The notes beneath the pieces are model-generated. The model was not told the origin of the DNA, ran no database searches, and saw only the letters and a program-made list of their open reading frames with translations. Below, piece by piece: positions 17,072 to 26,615 of a stretch of 56,914 nucleotides of DNA. A program made the position numbers and the translations under genes. Position 1 is the first letter of the stretch. Each line of letters begins with the position of its first letter. Location of the stretch: NCBI RefSeq assembly GCF_000259195.1, contig NZ_JH650778.1, forward strand, positions 23,154-80,067, written 5' to 3'. The stretch comes from Pseudomonas donghuensis (GTDB lineage Bacteria; Pseudomonadota; Gammaproteobacteria; Pseudomonadales; Pseudomonadaceae).

Positions 17072-17851
17072 TCATAGGGTCTTCTCCCGGATCTGCTCAC
17101 CCGTGGCACGGGCCAGGCATGCCTCACGGAACGCCTGGAACAGGCGCAGCGAGACCGGGTTGTCGGCAAAGCGGTACTCGGGGTGCCATTGCACACCGAC
17201 CACAAAGCCTGGGGCGTCATCCATGGACACCGCTTCGACCAGTCCATCGGGGGCCAATGCTTCGGCTCGCAAGCCGTCGGCCAGGCGATCGATACCCTGG
17301 CCGTGCAGCGAATTGACCATGAAGCTGTGCTCCATCCCCAGGCGCTCGAACAGCCCGCCGGGCTGGACAATGACCAGGTGACGGGGGCCGTACTGTTCTT
17401 CCAGCGGGGCATCCTGCGGCTCGCGATGATCCAGGTAGCCCGGCAGCTCCTGCACGCGCTGGTGCAAGGTACCGCCGAGGGCCACGTTGAGTTCCTGGAA
17501 ACCACGGCAGATGCAGAACACCGGCACGCCGTCGGCAATCGCGGCCTGCAGCAGCGGCAGGGGCAGCCGATCGCGAAACACGTCGTGCTTGGTCCCTTCC
17601 ACGCTGGGGGCGCCATTGTAATGATGCGGCTCGACATTTGAAGGCGAACCGGTAAAAAGAATGCCATCGAGCCGCTCTAGCACACGGCGCGGGTCGCTGG
17701 GCTCTGCCCTTGCCGGGAGGATCAGGGGGATCCCGGCAAAGCCTGCGGCCTCGACATATTTGTCGCCAACGGTGTGCGACGAGTTCTTGCCCAGTTGCTG
17801 GCGGCAAGCGGAAACGCCAATCAAAGGCGACATTGCGGCGGTAGTTTGCAT
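17072..17851 (-). CDS. puuD: Gamma-glutamyl-GABA hydrolase (class I glutamine amidotransferase-like)
   Basis: 259 residues. The nucleophile Cys is in VFCICRGFQELNVALGG and the catalytic His in GVQWHPEYRF. These, with the early LFTGSPSNVEPHHYNG, match the peptidase C26 / PuuD / SpuA family. It splits gamma-glutamyl-GABA to glutamate and GABA, the last step of the glutamylated putrescine route. AGGGAGG precedes the ATG at 17851. It lies 14 bases after the dehydrogenase gene. Confidence 0.9.
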   Translation of the reverse strand: MQTTAAMSPLIGVSACRQQLGKNSSHTVGDKYVEAAGFAGIPLILPARAEPSDPRRVLERLDGILFTGSPSNVEPHHYNGAPSVEGTKHDVFRDRLPLPLLQAAIADGVPVFCICRGFQELNVALGGTLHQRVQELPGYLDHREPQDAPLEEQYGPRHLVIVQPGGLFERLGMEHSFMVNSLHGQGIDRLADGLRAEALAPDGLVEAVSMDDAPGFVVGVQWHPEYRFADNPVSLRLFQAFREACLARATGEQIREKTL

Positions 17852-17865
17852 GGGTTCACCCTCCC

Positions 17866-19359
17866 TTACAGCTTGATCCAGGTCGCCTTGAGTTCGGTGT
17901 ATTTGTCGAGAGCGTGCAGCGATTTGTCCCGGCCATTGCCCGACTGCTTGAAGCCGCCGAACGGGGCGGTCATGTCGCCGCCATCGTACTGGTTGACCCA
18001 GACGCTGCCAGCACGTAGGGCGCGAGCGGTGTTGTGGGCACGGGAAATGTTGCTGGTCCATACCGCCGCAGCCAGGCCGAAAGGCGAGTCGTTGGCGATG
18101 GCGATGGCTTCGTCAGGGCTGTCGAAGGTGATCACCGACAGCACCGGGCCGAAGATTTCTTCGCGGGCGATACGCATGGCATTGGTGACGCCGTCGAAGA
18201 TCGCCGGCTGCACATACACGCCGCAGGTGTCTTCCAGTACTCGCTCACCGCCGGTGACCAGGGTGGCACCGTCAGCCTTGCCGGCTTCGATGTAACCGAG
18301 CACGGTATCCAGCTGAGTGGTGTCCACCAGGGCACCGACACGGGTGTCCGGGTCCAGCGCATGGCCAGGCTTCCAGGCCTTGAGAGCCTCGACCACCATT
18401 GGCAGGAAGCGCGCCTTGATGCTGCGCTCGACCAGCAGGCGCGAACCGGCAATGCACACCTCGCCCTGGTTGAAGGCGATAGCGCTGGCCGCGGCTTCGG
18501 CGGCCGCCTGCAGGTCCGGCGCGTCGGCGAAGACGATGTTCGGGCTCTTGCCACCGGCTTCGAGCCAGACCCGCTTCATGTTCGACTCACCGGCGTAGAC
18601 CATCAGTTGCTTGGCGATACGGGTGGAGCCGGTGAACACCAGGGTGTCGACATCCATGTGCAGGGCCAGGGCCTTGCCGACGGTATGGCCGTAGCCTGGC
18701 AGCACGTTGAGTACACCGGCCGGCAGACCCGCTTCGATCGCCAATTGGGCGATGCGAATGGCGGTCAGCGGCGACTTTTCGGACGGCTTGAGGATCACCG
18801 AGTTACCGGTGGCCAGGGCCGGGCCGAGTTTCCAGCAGGCCATCATCAGTGGAAAGTTCCACGGAACAATGGCCGCGACCACGCCGACCGGCGAGCGGGT
18901 GACCAAACCCAGCTGGTCGGACGGGGTCGCAGCAACTTCGTCGTAAATCTTGTCGATAGCTTCGGCATTCCAGCGGATGGCGTTGGCCGCGGCCGGAATG
19001 TCGATGCTCAGGGAATCGGCAATCGGCTTGCCCATGTCCAGGGTTTCCAGCAATGCCAGTTCTTCGGCATTTGCCAGAAGTAAATCAGCAAAGGCGATCA
19101 GCACCCGCTTGCGCTGGGCCGGGGCCTGCTCAGCCCAGATGCCGCTGTCGAAACTGCGCCGGGCAGCGGCCACCGCACGTTCGGCGTCGGCGCTGTCACA
19201 GCTGGCGATCTGTGCCAGTTGGCGGCCGTCGACCGGGCTTGCGCACTCGAAGGTCTCGCCGGACACACTGGCGCAGTACTGGCCGTCGATAAAGGCGCGG
19301 CCTTCGATGGTCAGGCTCTGGAAAAGCTGTTCCCAGTATTGGCGTGGTGCTGTTGTCAT
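17866..19359 (-). CDS. puuC: Gamma-glutamyl-gamma-aminobutyraldehyde dehydrogenase (PuuC-type)
   Basis: 497 residues, the same length and residue numbering as the KauB-type enzyme at 361-1854 (Cys302 in QGEVCIAGS, Glu267, Asn168). Placed between puuA and puuD, it most likely oxidises gamma-glutamyl-aminobutyraldehyde. The start MTTAPRQYWE has GGAGAGAAC upstream, 17 bases after the puuA stop. Long stretches of DNA are nearly identical to the first copy, so the two are close paralogues. Confidence 0.88.
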   Translation of the reverse strand: MTTAPRQYWEQLFQSLTIEGRAFIDGQYCASVSGETFECASPVDGRQLAQIASCDSADAERAVAAARRSFDSGIWAEQAPAQRKRVLIAFADLLLANAEELALLETLDMGKPIADSLSIDIPAAANAIRWNAEAIDKIYDEVAATPSDQLGLVTRSPVGVVAAIVPWNFPLMMACWKLGPALATGNSVILKPSEKSPLTAIRIAQLAIEAGLPAGVLNVLPGYGHTVGKALALHMDVDTLVFTGSTRIAKQLMVYAGESNMKRVWLEAGGKSPNIVFADAPDLQAAAEAAASAIAFNQGEVCIAGSRLLVERSIKARFLPMVVEALKAWKPGHALDPDTRVGALVDTTQLDTVLGYIEAGKADGATLVTGGERVLEDTCGVYVQPAIFDGVTNAMRIAREEIFGPVLSVITFDSPDEAIAIANDSPFGLAAAVWTSNISRAHNTARALRAGSVWVNQYDGGDMTAPFGGFKQSGNGRDKSLHALDKYTELKATWIKL

Positions 19360-19376
19360 TGTTGTTCTCTCCGGCG

Positions 19377-20759
19377 TCACACCGTGTGCAGGTACCAGTT
19401 GTATTCGAGGTCGGAAATCGACACTTCGAACTCAGCCATCTCGCTTTCCTTGCAGGCGACAAAAATATCGATGTAGTCCGGGCTGATGTATTTGTTCAGC
19501 ACTTCACTGTCATCGAGCTCACGCAGCGCATCGCGCAGGTTGTTCGGCAGGCTCTGCTCCAACTGCTCGTAGGAGTTGCCTTCGATAGGCGCTCCCGGCT
19601 CGATCTGGTTGGTCAGGCCGTGATGGATACCGGCGAGAATCGCCGCCATCATCAGGTAGGGGTTGGCGTCAGCGCCGGCGACACGGTGCTCGATGCGCAC
19701 GGCATCGCTGCTGCCGGTCGGCACGCGGACCGCTACGGTACGGTTGTCCAGGCCCCAGCTTGGCGCATTGGGCACGTAGAACTGGGCACCGAAACGCCGG
19801 TAGGAGTTGATATTCGGGCACAGAAAGGCCATCGACGCCGGCATGGTCTCCAGCACGCCACCGATGGCGTGGCGCAGGGTTTCGCTTTGCTCGGGGTCTT
19901 CGCTGGTGAAAATGTTCTTGCCGGTTTTCTTGTCCAGCAACGAAATGTGCACATGCAGGCCGTTGCCGGCTTGGCCCGGGTAGGGCTTGGCCATGAAGGT
20001 GGAGTCCATTTCATGGTCGTAGGCGATGTTCTTGATCAGGCGCTTGAGCAACACCGCGTAGTCGCAGGCCTTCATCGGGTCGGCGACGTGGTGCAGGTTG
20101 ACCTCGAACTGTGCCGGGGCGCTTTCCTTGACGATCGCATCCGCCGGAATGCCCTGCTCCTTGGCGGCTTCGAGCATGTCCTGCAGGCAATCGACGTATT
20201 CATCAAGATCGTCGATCAGGTACACCTGGGTCGACTGCGGGCGCTTGCCGGAGATCGGCGAGCGCGGTGGTTGCGGACGGCCATTGAGGTTGTCCTGGTC
20301 GATCAGATAGAACTCAAGCTCGAACGCCGCGCAGATGTCCAGGCCCAGCGCGTCGAACTTCTCCACCACGCTACGCAGCACTTCCCGCGGGTCGGCAAAG
20401 AATGGCGTGCCGTCCAGCTCGTGCATGGTCATCAGCAATTGCGCGGTCGGGCGTTTCTGCCAGGGCTCATAAGCAAGGGTGCCGGGGATCGGATAGCAGA
20501 TGCGGTCGGCATCGCCGATGTCCAGGCCCAGACCGGTGCTTTCGACAGTCGAGCCGTTGATGTCCAGGGCAAACAGTGAAGCCGGCAGATTGATGCCTTT
20601 TTCGTAGACCTTGACCAGGCTTGCACGCTCGATGCGCTTGCCACGCACCACGCCGTTCATGTCTGCAATCAGCAGATCGACAAATTGCACCTCAGGGTGG
20701 GCCTGGAGAAATTCACCCATCTCATCGAGAGGGATGGCGCACGGGGAGACCGACGTCAT
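19377..20759 (-). CDS. puuA: Gamma-glutamylputrescine synthetase (glutamine synthetase family)
   Basis: 460 residues. It has the glutamine-synthetase catalytic core: metal-site AFELEFYLID, ATP/glutamate block GNGLHVHISLLD, and NSYRRFGAQFYVPNAPSWGL with NRTVAVRVP. The early VDLLIADMNGVVRGKRI marks the PuuA/SpuI group rather than GlnA. It ligates glutamate to putrescine using ATP. First gene of the minus-strand operon, with AAAGGATG before the ATG. It shares a 246-base divergent gap with a LysR gene. Confidence 0.88.
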   Translation of the reverse strand: MTSVSPCAIPLDEMGEFLQAHPEVQFVDLLIADMNGVVRGKRIERASLVKVYEKGINLPASLFALDINGSTVESTGLGLDIGDADRICYPIPGTLAYEPWQKRPTAQLLMTMHELDGTPFFADPREVLRSVVEKFDALGLDICAAFELEFYLIDQDNLNGRPQPPRSPISGKRPQSTQVYLIDDLDEYVDCLQDMLEAAKEQGIPADAIVKESAPAQFEVNLHHVADPMKACDYAVLLKRLIKNIAYDHEMDSTFMAKPYPGQAGNGLHVHISLLDKKTGKNIFTSEDPEQSETLRHAIGGVLETMPASMAFLCPNINSYRRFGAQFYVPNAPSWGLDNRTVAVRVPTGSSDAVRIEHRVAGADANPYLMMAAILAGIHHGLTNQIEPGAPIEGNSYEQLEQSLPNNLRDALRELDDSEVLNKYISPDYIDIFVACKESEMAEFEVSISDLEYNWYLHTV

Positions 20760-20925
20760 GGCTAGGCATCCTTTGATTTTTTATCGAACGACATGGAGGA
20801 GGTACTACTGCGCTATCGGGAGCGGCGATGGTTTCATTTGTTCTTTTAAGTGGTCCCATCGTGGGGAACAGCTGGGCGCCGCGGCTTCGCACGGACGTTC
20901 CAGATTCTTCTGTAAACATCGTGAC

Positions 20926-20954
20926 TTGATTCGCGACTGCCGCCTCACTATAGA
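20926..20954 (+). promoter_or_regulatory. Sigma-70 promoter of the LysR gene
   Basis: TTGATT, 17-base spacer, TATAGA. The start would lie about 45 bases before the ATG at 21006. The opposite promoter for puuA is not clear in the 20760-20925 stretch. Confidence 0.65.
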
Positions 20955-21005
20955 ATGGCCCCCACGCAACAGACATTGGCATTTAGGCAAGTAAAGAGTG
21001 CATCC

Positions 21006-21884
21006 ATGCAATATCAGATCAGCCACGCCGACCTTTCTCTGGTGCTCGCACTGGTTCGCGGCCGCTCCCTGGCCAAGGCAGCCGAGCTGCTGAAGGTCGA
21101 TGTATCGACTGTTTTTCGTTCGATTCGGCGCATGGAAGCCGCCCTGGGTACCGCGTTGTTCGTCAAAAGCCGCAAGGGTTACATCCCCACCGGCACCGCC
21201 CAGGCCCTGGCCGAACAGGCCGAGCGCGCCGAGCAGGCGCTGGATGCCGCGCGGGTGGCGCTGGAGCACGGTGAGCAAGTGGTCAGCGGCACGGTGCGCC
21301 TGACCTGCACCGACGCCGTGCTGCACAGCCTGCTGCTGCCGGCGCTGGCCGAGTTCATGCCGGCCTACCCGGCGCTATCGCTGGAGCTGGCGACCTCCAA
21401 CACCTTTGCCAACCTCAGCCGGCGTGATGCCGACCTGGCCCTGCGCCTGACCAATACGCCGCCGGAACACCTGGTAGGACGCTGCCTGGGCGCGGCGTCT
21501 TATGTGATCTGCGGTCGCGAGGAGTTTCGTCAACGCCTGGCCGAAAACCCCACCAGCGTTGCGTGGATCGCCCCGGACGATGCCATGCAGGATCACCCAA
21601 CGGTGGTCTGGCGCAGCGAGCACATGCCCGGCGTGATGCCCAAGTACCGCTGCAGTGGCATCTCGGCGATAGCCCAACTGGTCAGCGCCGGCCTGGGCGT
21701 TGCCGCCCTGCCCGACTACATGGCCCATACCCTGCCGGGGGTGGAGCGACTGAGCGATCCGCTGCCTGGCTGCGACACCGAACTGTGGCTGCTGACCCGT
21801 CCGGATTGTCGGGCTTTGCGTTCGGTGCAGACGCTGTTCGACGAATTGACCCCACGCCTGCGGGATGCCCTGGGCCGACAGTAA
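21006..21884 (+). CDS. LysR-type transcriptional regulator, divergent from the putrescine operon
   Basis: 292 residues. The N-terminal winged helix includes LVRGRSLAKAAELLKVDVST and VFRSIRRMEAALGTALF, and a LysR substrate domain follows. Start MQYQISHADL at 21006 fits the family length. Its position, back to back with puuA, suggests it controls the polyamine operon, but no direct evidence is in the sequence. The ribosome-binding site is weak (GTAAAGAG). Confidence 0.85.
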   Translation: MQYQISHADLSLVLALVRGRSLAKAAELLKVDVSTVFRSIRRMEAALGTALFVKSRKGYIPTGTAQALAEQAERAEQALDAARVALEHGEQVVSGTVRLTCTDAVLHSLLLPALAEFMPAYPALSLELATSNTFANLSRRDADLALRLTNTPPEHLVGRCLGAASYVICGREEFRQRLAENPTSVAWIAPDDAMQDHPTVVWRSEHMPGVMPKYRCSGISAIAQLVSAGLGVAALPDYMAHTLPGVERLSDPLPGCDTELWLLTRPDCRALRSVQTLFDELTPRLRDALGRQ

Positions 21885-22044
21885 AATTCAAGACAGTTGT
21901 GTTAGAGGCCTTTAACTAGGTATCGTCGAGGTATCAAGGACTGGAAATGAAATCAACGCTTCCCTAAAGGCTGGTGATTTTTTAAACTATCGAGTCCGCT
22001 CGCCCATTCGGGCTGAACACCGCATTTGCTACTTGAGGAAGACC

Positions 22045-22311
22045 ATGGCCCGCGTAACCGTTGAAGACTGCCTAGAACACGTGGATAACCGTTTTGAGCT
22101 GGTCATGCTCTCGACTCGTCGTGCTCGTCAACTGGCCACCGGCGGCAAAGAGCCGAAAGTGGCATGGGAAAACGACAAGCCTACCGTCGTCGCCCTGCGC
22201 GAAATCGCTGAAGGCATCTGCACTCCAGAGTTCATGGCCGCAGAAGAGATCCGTCACGAAGAGCCGGTCTTCGCCGCATTCGGTGAGGAAGAGGCCAACG
22301 AGGCGGTCTAA
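22045..22311 (+). CDS. rpoZ: RNA polymerase omega subunit
   Basis: 88 residues, MARVTVEDCLEHVDNRFELV then RARQLATGG and NDKPTVVALREIAEG, the complete omega pattern. Omega helps assemble RNA polymerase and forms part of a ppGpp-binding site. TTGAGGAAGACC precedes the ATG at 22045. The spoT gene follows 60 bases later. Confidence 0.97.
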   Translation: MARVTVEDCLEHVDNRFELVMLSTRRARQLATGGKEPKVAWENDKPTVVALREIAEGICTPEFMAAEEIRHEEPVFAAFGEEEANEAV

Positions 22312-22371
22312 GCCCATGCCTGGTCGACGTAGTACGGCGCCGGTCCCCGTCCCTCGGCAGGAGGTAACCCC

Positions 22372-24480
22372 ATGCCGAGCATAGACGCCCTCGCCGATCG
22401 CTTGTCGACCTACCTCGGCGCCGACCAGGTCAACCTGGTGCGCCGGGCGTATTTCTACGCCGAACAAGCCCACGACGGCCAGCGCCGTCGCAGCGGCGAA
22501 GCCTACGTCACGCATCCGCTGGCGGTGGCAAGCATCCTTGCCGACATGCACATGGACCATCAGAGCCTGATGGCGGCCATGCTGCATGACGTGATCGAAG
22601 ACACCGGCATCGCCAAGGAAGCGCTCAGCTCGCAATTTGGCGAAACCGTGGCCGAACTGGTCGACGGCGTCAGCAAGCTGACCCAGATGAACTTCGAAAC
22701 CAAGGCCGAAGCCCAGGCGGAGAACTTCCAGAAAATGGCCATGGCCATGGCCCGGGATATCCGCGTGATCCTGGTCAAGCTGGCCGACCGCCTGCACAAC
22801 ATGCGTACCCTCGAGGTACTGTCCGGCGAAAAACGCCGGCGCATCGCCAAAGAGACCCTGGAAATCTACGCGCCCATCGCCAACCGCCTGGGCATGCACA
22901 GTGTGCGCGTAGAGTTCGAAGACCTCGGTTTCAAGGCCATGCACCCGATGCGCTCGGCGCGCATCTACCAGGCGGTCAAGCGCGCCCGCGGCAACCGCAA
23001 GGAAATCGTCAACAAGATCGAAGAATCGCTGGCTCACTGCCTGGCGGTCGACGGCATCGAGGGCGAAGTCAGCGGCCGGCAGAAGCACCTCTATGGCATC
23101 TACAAGAAGATGCGCGGCAAACGCCGGGCCTTCAACGAGATCATGGACGTCTACGCGTTTCGCATCATCGTCGACAAGGTCGACACCTGCTACCGCGTGC
23201 TCGGCGCCGTGCACAACCTGTACAAGCCGCTACCGGGGCGCTTCAAGGATTACATCGCGATCCCCAAGGCCAACGGTTACCAGTCGCTGCATACCACGCT
23301 GTTCGGCATGCACGGCGTGCCCATCGAGATCCAGATCCGCACCCGCGAAATGGAAGAGATGGCCAACAACGGCATCGCCGCCCACTGGCTGTACAAGTCC
23401 AGTGACGACGAACAGCCCAAGGGCACCCACGCCCGGGCGCGCCAGTGGGTCAAAGGCGTGCTGGAAATGCAGCAACGCGCAGGCAACTCCCTGGAATTCA
23501 TCGAGAGCGTGAAGATCGACCTGTTCCCGGACGAGGTCTACGTGTTCACGCCCAAGGGCCGGATCATGGAGCTGCCCAAAGGCTCCACGGCGGTCGACTT
23601 CGCCTACGCGGTGCACACCGACGTCGGCAACAGCTGCATCGCCTGCCGCATCAACCGCCGCCTGGCACCGCTGTCCGAGCCACTGCAAAGCGGCTCGACG
23701 GTCGAGATCGTCAGCGCCCCGGGCGCGCGACCGAACCCGGCCTGGCTCAATTTCGTGGTGACCGGCAAGGCCCGCACGCACATCCGCCATGCGCTCAAGC
23801 TGCAGCGCCGCTCGGAATCCATCAGCCTGGGCGAACGCCTGCTGAACAAGGTCCTCAACGGTTTCGACAGCGCCCTGGACAAGATCCCCCAGGAACGCAT
23901 CCAGGCCATGCTCGGCGAATACCGCCTGGAGCTGATCGAAGACCTGCTCGAAGACATCGGCCTGGGCAACCGCATGGCCTACGTGGTGGCCCGCCGCCTG
24001 CTGTCCACCGAGGGCGAGCAATTGCCAAGCCCGGAAGGCCCGCTGGCGATCCGCGGCACCGAAGGCCTGGTGCTGAGCTACGCCAAATGCTGTACCCCGA
24101 TCCCGGGCGACCCGATTGTCGGCCACCTGTCGGCCGGCAAAGGCATGGTGGTGCACCTGGAAAACTGCCGCAACATCAGCGAAATCCGCCACAACCCGGA
24201 AAAGTGCATCCAGCTGTCCTGGGCCAAGGATGTCACTGGCGAATTCAACGTCGAGCTGCGCGTGGAGCTTGAGCACCAGCGCGGCCTGATCGCCCTGCTG
24301 GCCAGCAGCGTCAACGCCGCCGACGGCAATATCGAGAAAATCAGCATGGATGAACGCGATGGTCGCATCAGCGTGGTCCAACTGGTGGTCAGCGTGCACG
24401 ACCGCGTGCACCTGGCACGCGTGATCAAGAAACTGCGCGCCCTGGCCGGTGTGATCCGAATCACCCGCATGCGTGCGTAG
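22372..24480 (+). CDS. spoT: Bifunctional (p)ppGpp synthetase/hydrolase SpoT
   Basis: 702 residues. The HD hydrolase site is intact (LHDVIEDT, residues 71-78). The synthetase domain has RFKDYIAIPKANGYQSLHTT, then a TGS domain (VYVFTPKGRIMELPKGSTAV), a CC zinc-finger-like region (YAKCCTPIPGDP) and a C-terminal ACT domain. It makes and breaks ppGpp in response to starvation. GGAGGTAACCCC precedes the ATG. It stands in the conserved rpoZ-spoT-ridA order. Confidence 0.97.
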   Translation: MPSIDALADRLSTYLGADQVNLVRRAYFYAEQAHDGQRRRSGEAYVTHPLAVASILADMHMDHQSLMAAMLHDVIEDTGIAKEALSSQFGETVAELVDGVSKLTQMNFETKAEAQAENFQKMAMAMARDIRVILVKLADRLHNMRTLEVLSGEKRRRIAKETLEIYAPIANRLGMHSVRVEFEDLGFKAMHPMRSARIYQAVKRARGNRKEIVNKIEESLAHCLAVDGIEGEVSGRQKHLYGIYKKMRGKRRAFNEIMDVYAFRIIVDKVDTCYRVLGAVHNLYKPLPGRFKDYIAIPKANGYQSLHTTLFGMHGVPIEIQIRTREMEEMANNGIAAHWLYKSSDDEQPKGTHARARQWVKGVLEMQQRAGNSLEFIESVKIDLFPDEVYVFTPKGRIMELPKGSTAVDFAYAVHTDVGNSCIACRINRRLAPLSEPLQSGSTVEIVSAPGARPNPAWLNFVVTGKARTHIRHALKLQRRSESISLGERLLNKVLNGFDSALDKIPQERIQAMLGEYRLELIEDLLEDIGLGNRMAYVVARRLLSTEGEQLPSPEGPLAIRGTEGLVLSYAKCCTPIPGDPIVGHLSAGKGMVVHLENCRNISEIRHNPEKCIQLSWAKDVTGEFNVELRVELEHQRGLIALLASSVNAADGNIEKISMDERDGRISVVQLVVSVHDRVHLARVIKKLRALAGVIRITRMRA

Positions 24481-24503
24481 CCCAATAACAGCAAGGAGTC
24501 ATC

Positions 24504-24884
24504 ATGACCAAGACCGTCATCACCAGTGACAAGGCCCCGGCCGCCATCGGCACCTACTCCCAGGCGATCAAGGCCGGCAACACGGTGTACATGTCCGGGC
24601 AGATCCCGCTGGACCCGAAAACCATGGAGCTGGTCGAAGGCTTCGAAGCCCAGACCGTTCAGGTCTTCGAAAACCTCAAGGCCGTTGCTGAAGCTGCTGG
24701 CGGTTCGTTCAAGGACATCGTCAAGCTGAACATCTTCCTCACCGACCTGAGCCACTTCGCCAAGGTCAACGAGATCATGGGCAAGTACTTCGACCAGCCG
24801 TACCCGGCCCGCGCCGCCATCGGCGTTGCTGCCCTGCCGAAGGGTTCGCAGGTTGAAATGGATGCCATCCTGGTCATCGAGTAA
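24504..24884 (+). CDS. ridA: RidA family enamine/imine deaminase
   Basis: 126 residues. YMSGQIPLDPKTMELV, the catalytic-site PARAAIGVAALPKGSQVEMD (with the conserved Arg) and the C-terminal ILVIE mark RidA (YjgF/YER057c). It removes reactive 2-aminoacrylate-type enamines from PLP enzymes, forming trimers. AAGGAGTCATC precedes the ATG, 23 bases after spoT. Confidence 0.95.
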   Translation: MTKTVITSDKAPAAIGTYSQAIKAGNTVYMSGQIPLDPKTMELVEGFEAQTVQVFENLKAVAEAAGGSFKDIVKLNIFLTDLSHFAKVNEIMGKYFDQPYPARAAIGVAALPKGSQVEMDAILVIE

Positions 24885-24945
24885 CACCTGCGAAGGCGCG
24901 TCGCCCGGCGCGCCTTCATCCCCCGCCCCTGCAAGGACCCCCGCC

Positions 24946-25683
24946 ATGCGCTACGCGCTCGCCCTGTCGCTGCTCGCCACCCTGTTGAGCGGCTGCGCCA
25001 GCCACAGCCCGGAAGACCTCAACGGTACCTGGATCAATCAAAACGCCATCGACGCCGCCGCCAAAGGCTCCAACTTGCGCCAGGCCCTGCTCGCCAATGG
25101 CCCGAACCTTGAGTGGAAGGTCAATATCGCTGCTGGCCAGGCCGCCTACAGCAATGGCTTCGAAGCCGGCGATGGCAAGCTCAAGGCGCTCAAGGACGGC
25201 CAGTGGGAAGTTGATTTCTACGGCAACTACGCCGAAACCCTGAACCTGGATGGCGATGAACTGGTGCAAGCCGCCAGCGACGCCAATGGCCAGCAGAGTT
25301 TCCAGCGCGCTGAAACACCGGCCCCCATCGACGCCCCCGTCGGCACCACCTTTGAAACTGCGCTTTATAGCGCCTACCTGGGTGGCGACTGGAAGATTGT
25401 CGAGGGCCCGGGACAGGGAGCGGTGGCACATTTTCGCGCCAACGGCAGCCTCGATGGCCTGCCCGGCCTGGATCGCTACGCCCTGTGCCTGGCCGGCGAT
25501 TGCGCGGCCATGAGCGGCGAGTACGACAGCCTGTGGCTGGAACGCAACCAGCAGGGCAATCCGTGGATCTTCAAGCGTGACGGCAAACAACTGGAAATCT
25601 TCCAGGCCGTCAACCAGGCCAAGGCCGACGAGATGCCGGATCTGCATCCTGGCACCCGTCGCTGGCTGCTTGAGCGTCAGTAA
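24946..25683 (+). CDS. Lipoprotein of unknown function
   Basis: 245 residues with a lipobox LLSGC (Cys17) after MRYALALSLLAT, so it should be a lipid-anchored envelope protein. The mature part begins with a short stretch resembling lipocalin-like lead-ins (EDLNGTWINQNAID) and is otherwise without a family I recognise. One pair LCLAGDCAAMSGEYD may form a disulphide. AAGGACCCC precedes the ATG. It converges with the next gene, three bases between stops. Confidence 0.75.
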   Translation: MRYALALSLLATLLSGCASHSPEDLNGTWINQNAIDAAAKGSNLRQALLANGPNLEWKVNIAAGQAAYSNGFEAGDGKLKALKDGQWEVDFYGNYAETLNLDGDELVQAASDANGQQSFQRAETPAPIDAPVGTTFETALYSAYLGGDWKIVEGPGQGAVAHFRANGSLDGLPGLDRYALCLAGDCAAMSGEYDSLWLERNQQGNPWIFKRDGKQLEIFQAVNQAKADEMPDLHPGTRRWLLERQ

Positions 25684-25686
25684 GGG

Positions 25687-26544
25687 TTAAAGGCTGCCGG
25701 CAAGGATGGCGGCATAGCCTTCCTTGTAGCTTGGGTACTGTGGCGCCCAGCCCAGTGCCCGGGCCCGGGCGTTGCTGCAACGCTTGCTGCCGGTGCGCCG
25801 CACCCGCTCCTGTTCCGACCACTGGGTAACGCCCATGTACTCACGCAGCCAGGCGACCACGTCAAACAATGGCGCCGGCGCGTCGTCGACGCCGATGTAA
25901 CAATCGTCCAGGGCATCGCCCCGGTGATCGGCCTTGAGCAGAAAAGCCAGCAGCCCGGCCGCATCTTCAGCATGAATGCGGTTGCCGTACAGCGGTGGCT
26001 CTTCCGTCACCCGATAGCCCTGGCGGACCTGGCTCAGCAACCATTCGCGGCCCGGCCCGTAGATGCCGGTGAGGCGCACGATGGTAGCGGGAATACCGCT
26101 GGCCAAAGCCAGGCGCTCGGCTTCGAGCATGACCTTGCCCGAATAGCCTTCAGGCTCCACGGCAGCGCTTTCATCAATCCACTCACCGTCCTTCTGCGCA
26201 TACACGCTGCTGCTCGAGACAAACAGCAGACGCCGCGGCGCTTGCTTGCGCTCGGCCAGCCAGCCCAGCACGTTGCGCAGGCCGTCAACATAAGCAGCTT
26301 GATAGCCGGCTTCGTCATGCTGGCTCGCCGCGACGCTGTAGACCAGGTAATCCGGCGCGTCAACCGGCCAGGCGGCCGGACAGCGCGGATCGTTCAAGTC
26401 GGCCGCGATGGCCGCCACCCCTTCTGGCAATTGGCCAACACTGCGGCGCAGGCCGCTCACCGGCCAGCCAGAAGCCAGCAATTGCTTGGCCAGACGGCCA
26501 CCGACATCGCCACAACCGACGATCAGAACTGAGGGCGCAGACAT
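25687..26544 (-). CDS. NAD-dependent epimerase/dehydratase-like protein (extended SDR)
   Basis: 285 residues. The N-terminal SVLIVGCGDVGGRLAKQL is a Rossmann nucleotide-binding motif. YSGKVMLEAERL holds the Tyr-x-x-x-Lys pair, preceded by LLFVSSSSVYAQKDG, and RLTGIYGPGREW follows. This resembles the YeeZ-like atypical extended SDR group. The substrate is unknown. Confidence 0.82.
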   Translation of the reverse strand: MSAPSVLIVGCGDVGGRLAKQLLASGWPVSGLRRSVGQLPEGVAAIAADLNDPRCPAAWPVDAPDYLVYSVAASQHDEAGYQAAYVDGLRNVLGWLAERKQAPRRLLFVSSSSVYAQKDGEWIDESAAVEPEGYSGKVMLEAERLALASGIPATIVRLTGIYGPGREWLLSQVRQGYRVTEEPPLYGNRIHAEDAAGLLAFLLKADHRGDALDDCYIGVDDAPAPLFDVVAWLREYMGVTQWSEQERVRRTGSKRCSNARARALGWAPQYPSYKEGYAAILAGSL

Positions 26545-26615
26545 CCCGAAACTCCGTAAATCAAAGGCCCAGCCTATCCAAATAAATCGATAGGCGGCTA
26601 GCTATGGTGGAAAAA

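Noticed and set aside
17072..18061. Extended start of the PuuD-type gene
   Set aside because: The added N-terminal part lies inside the dehydrogenase gene in another frame; ATG 17851 has a strong AGGGAGG site.
24884..24945. Possible terminator after ridA (GAAGGCGCG ... CGCGCCTTC)
   Set aside because: The stem is present but no T tract follows, so termination is not claimed.
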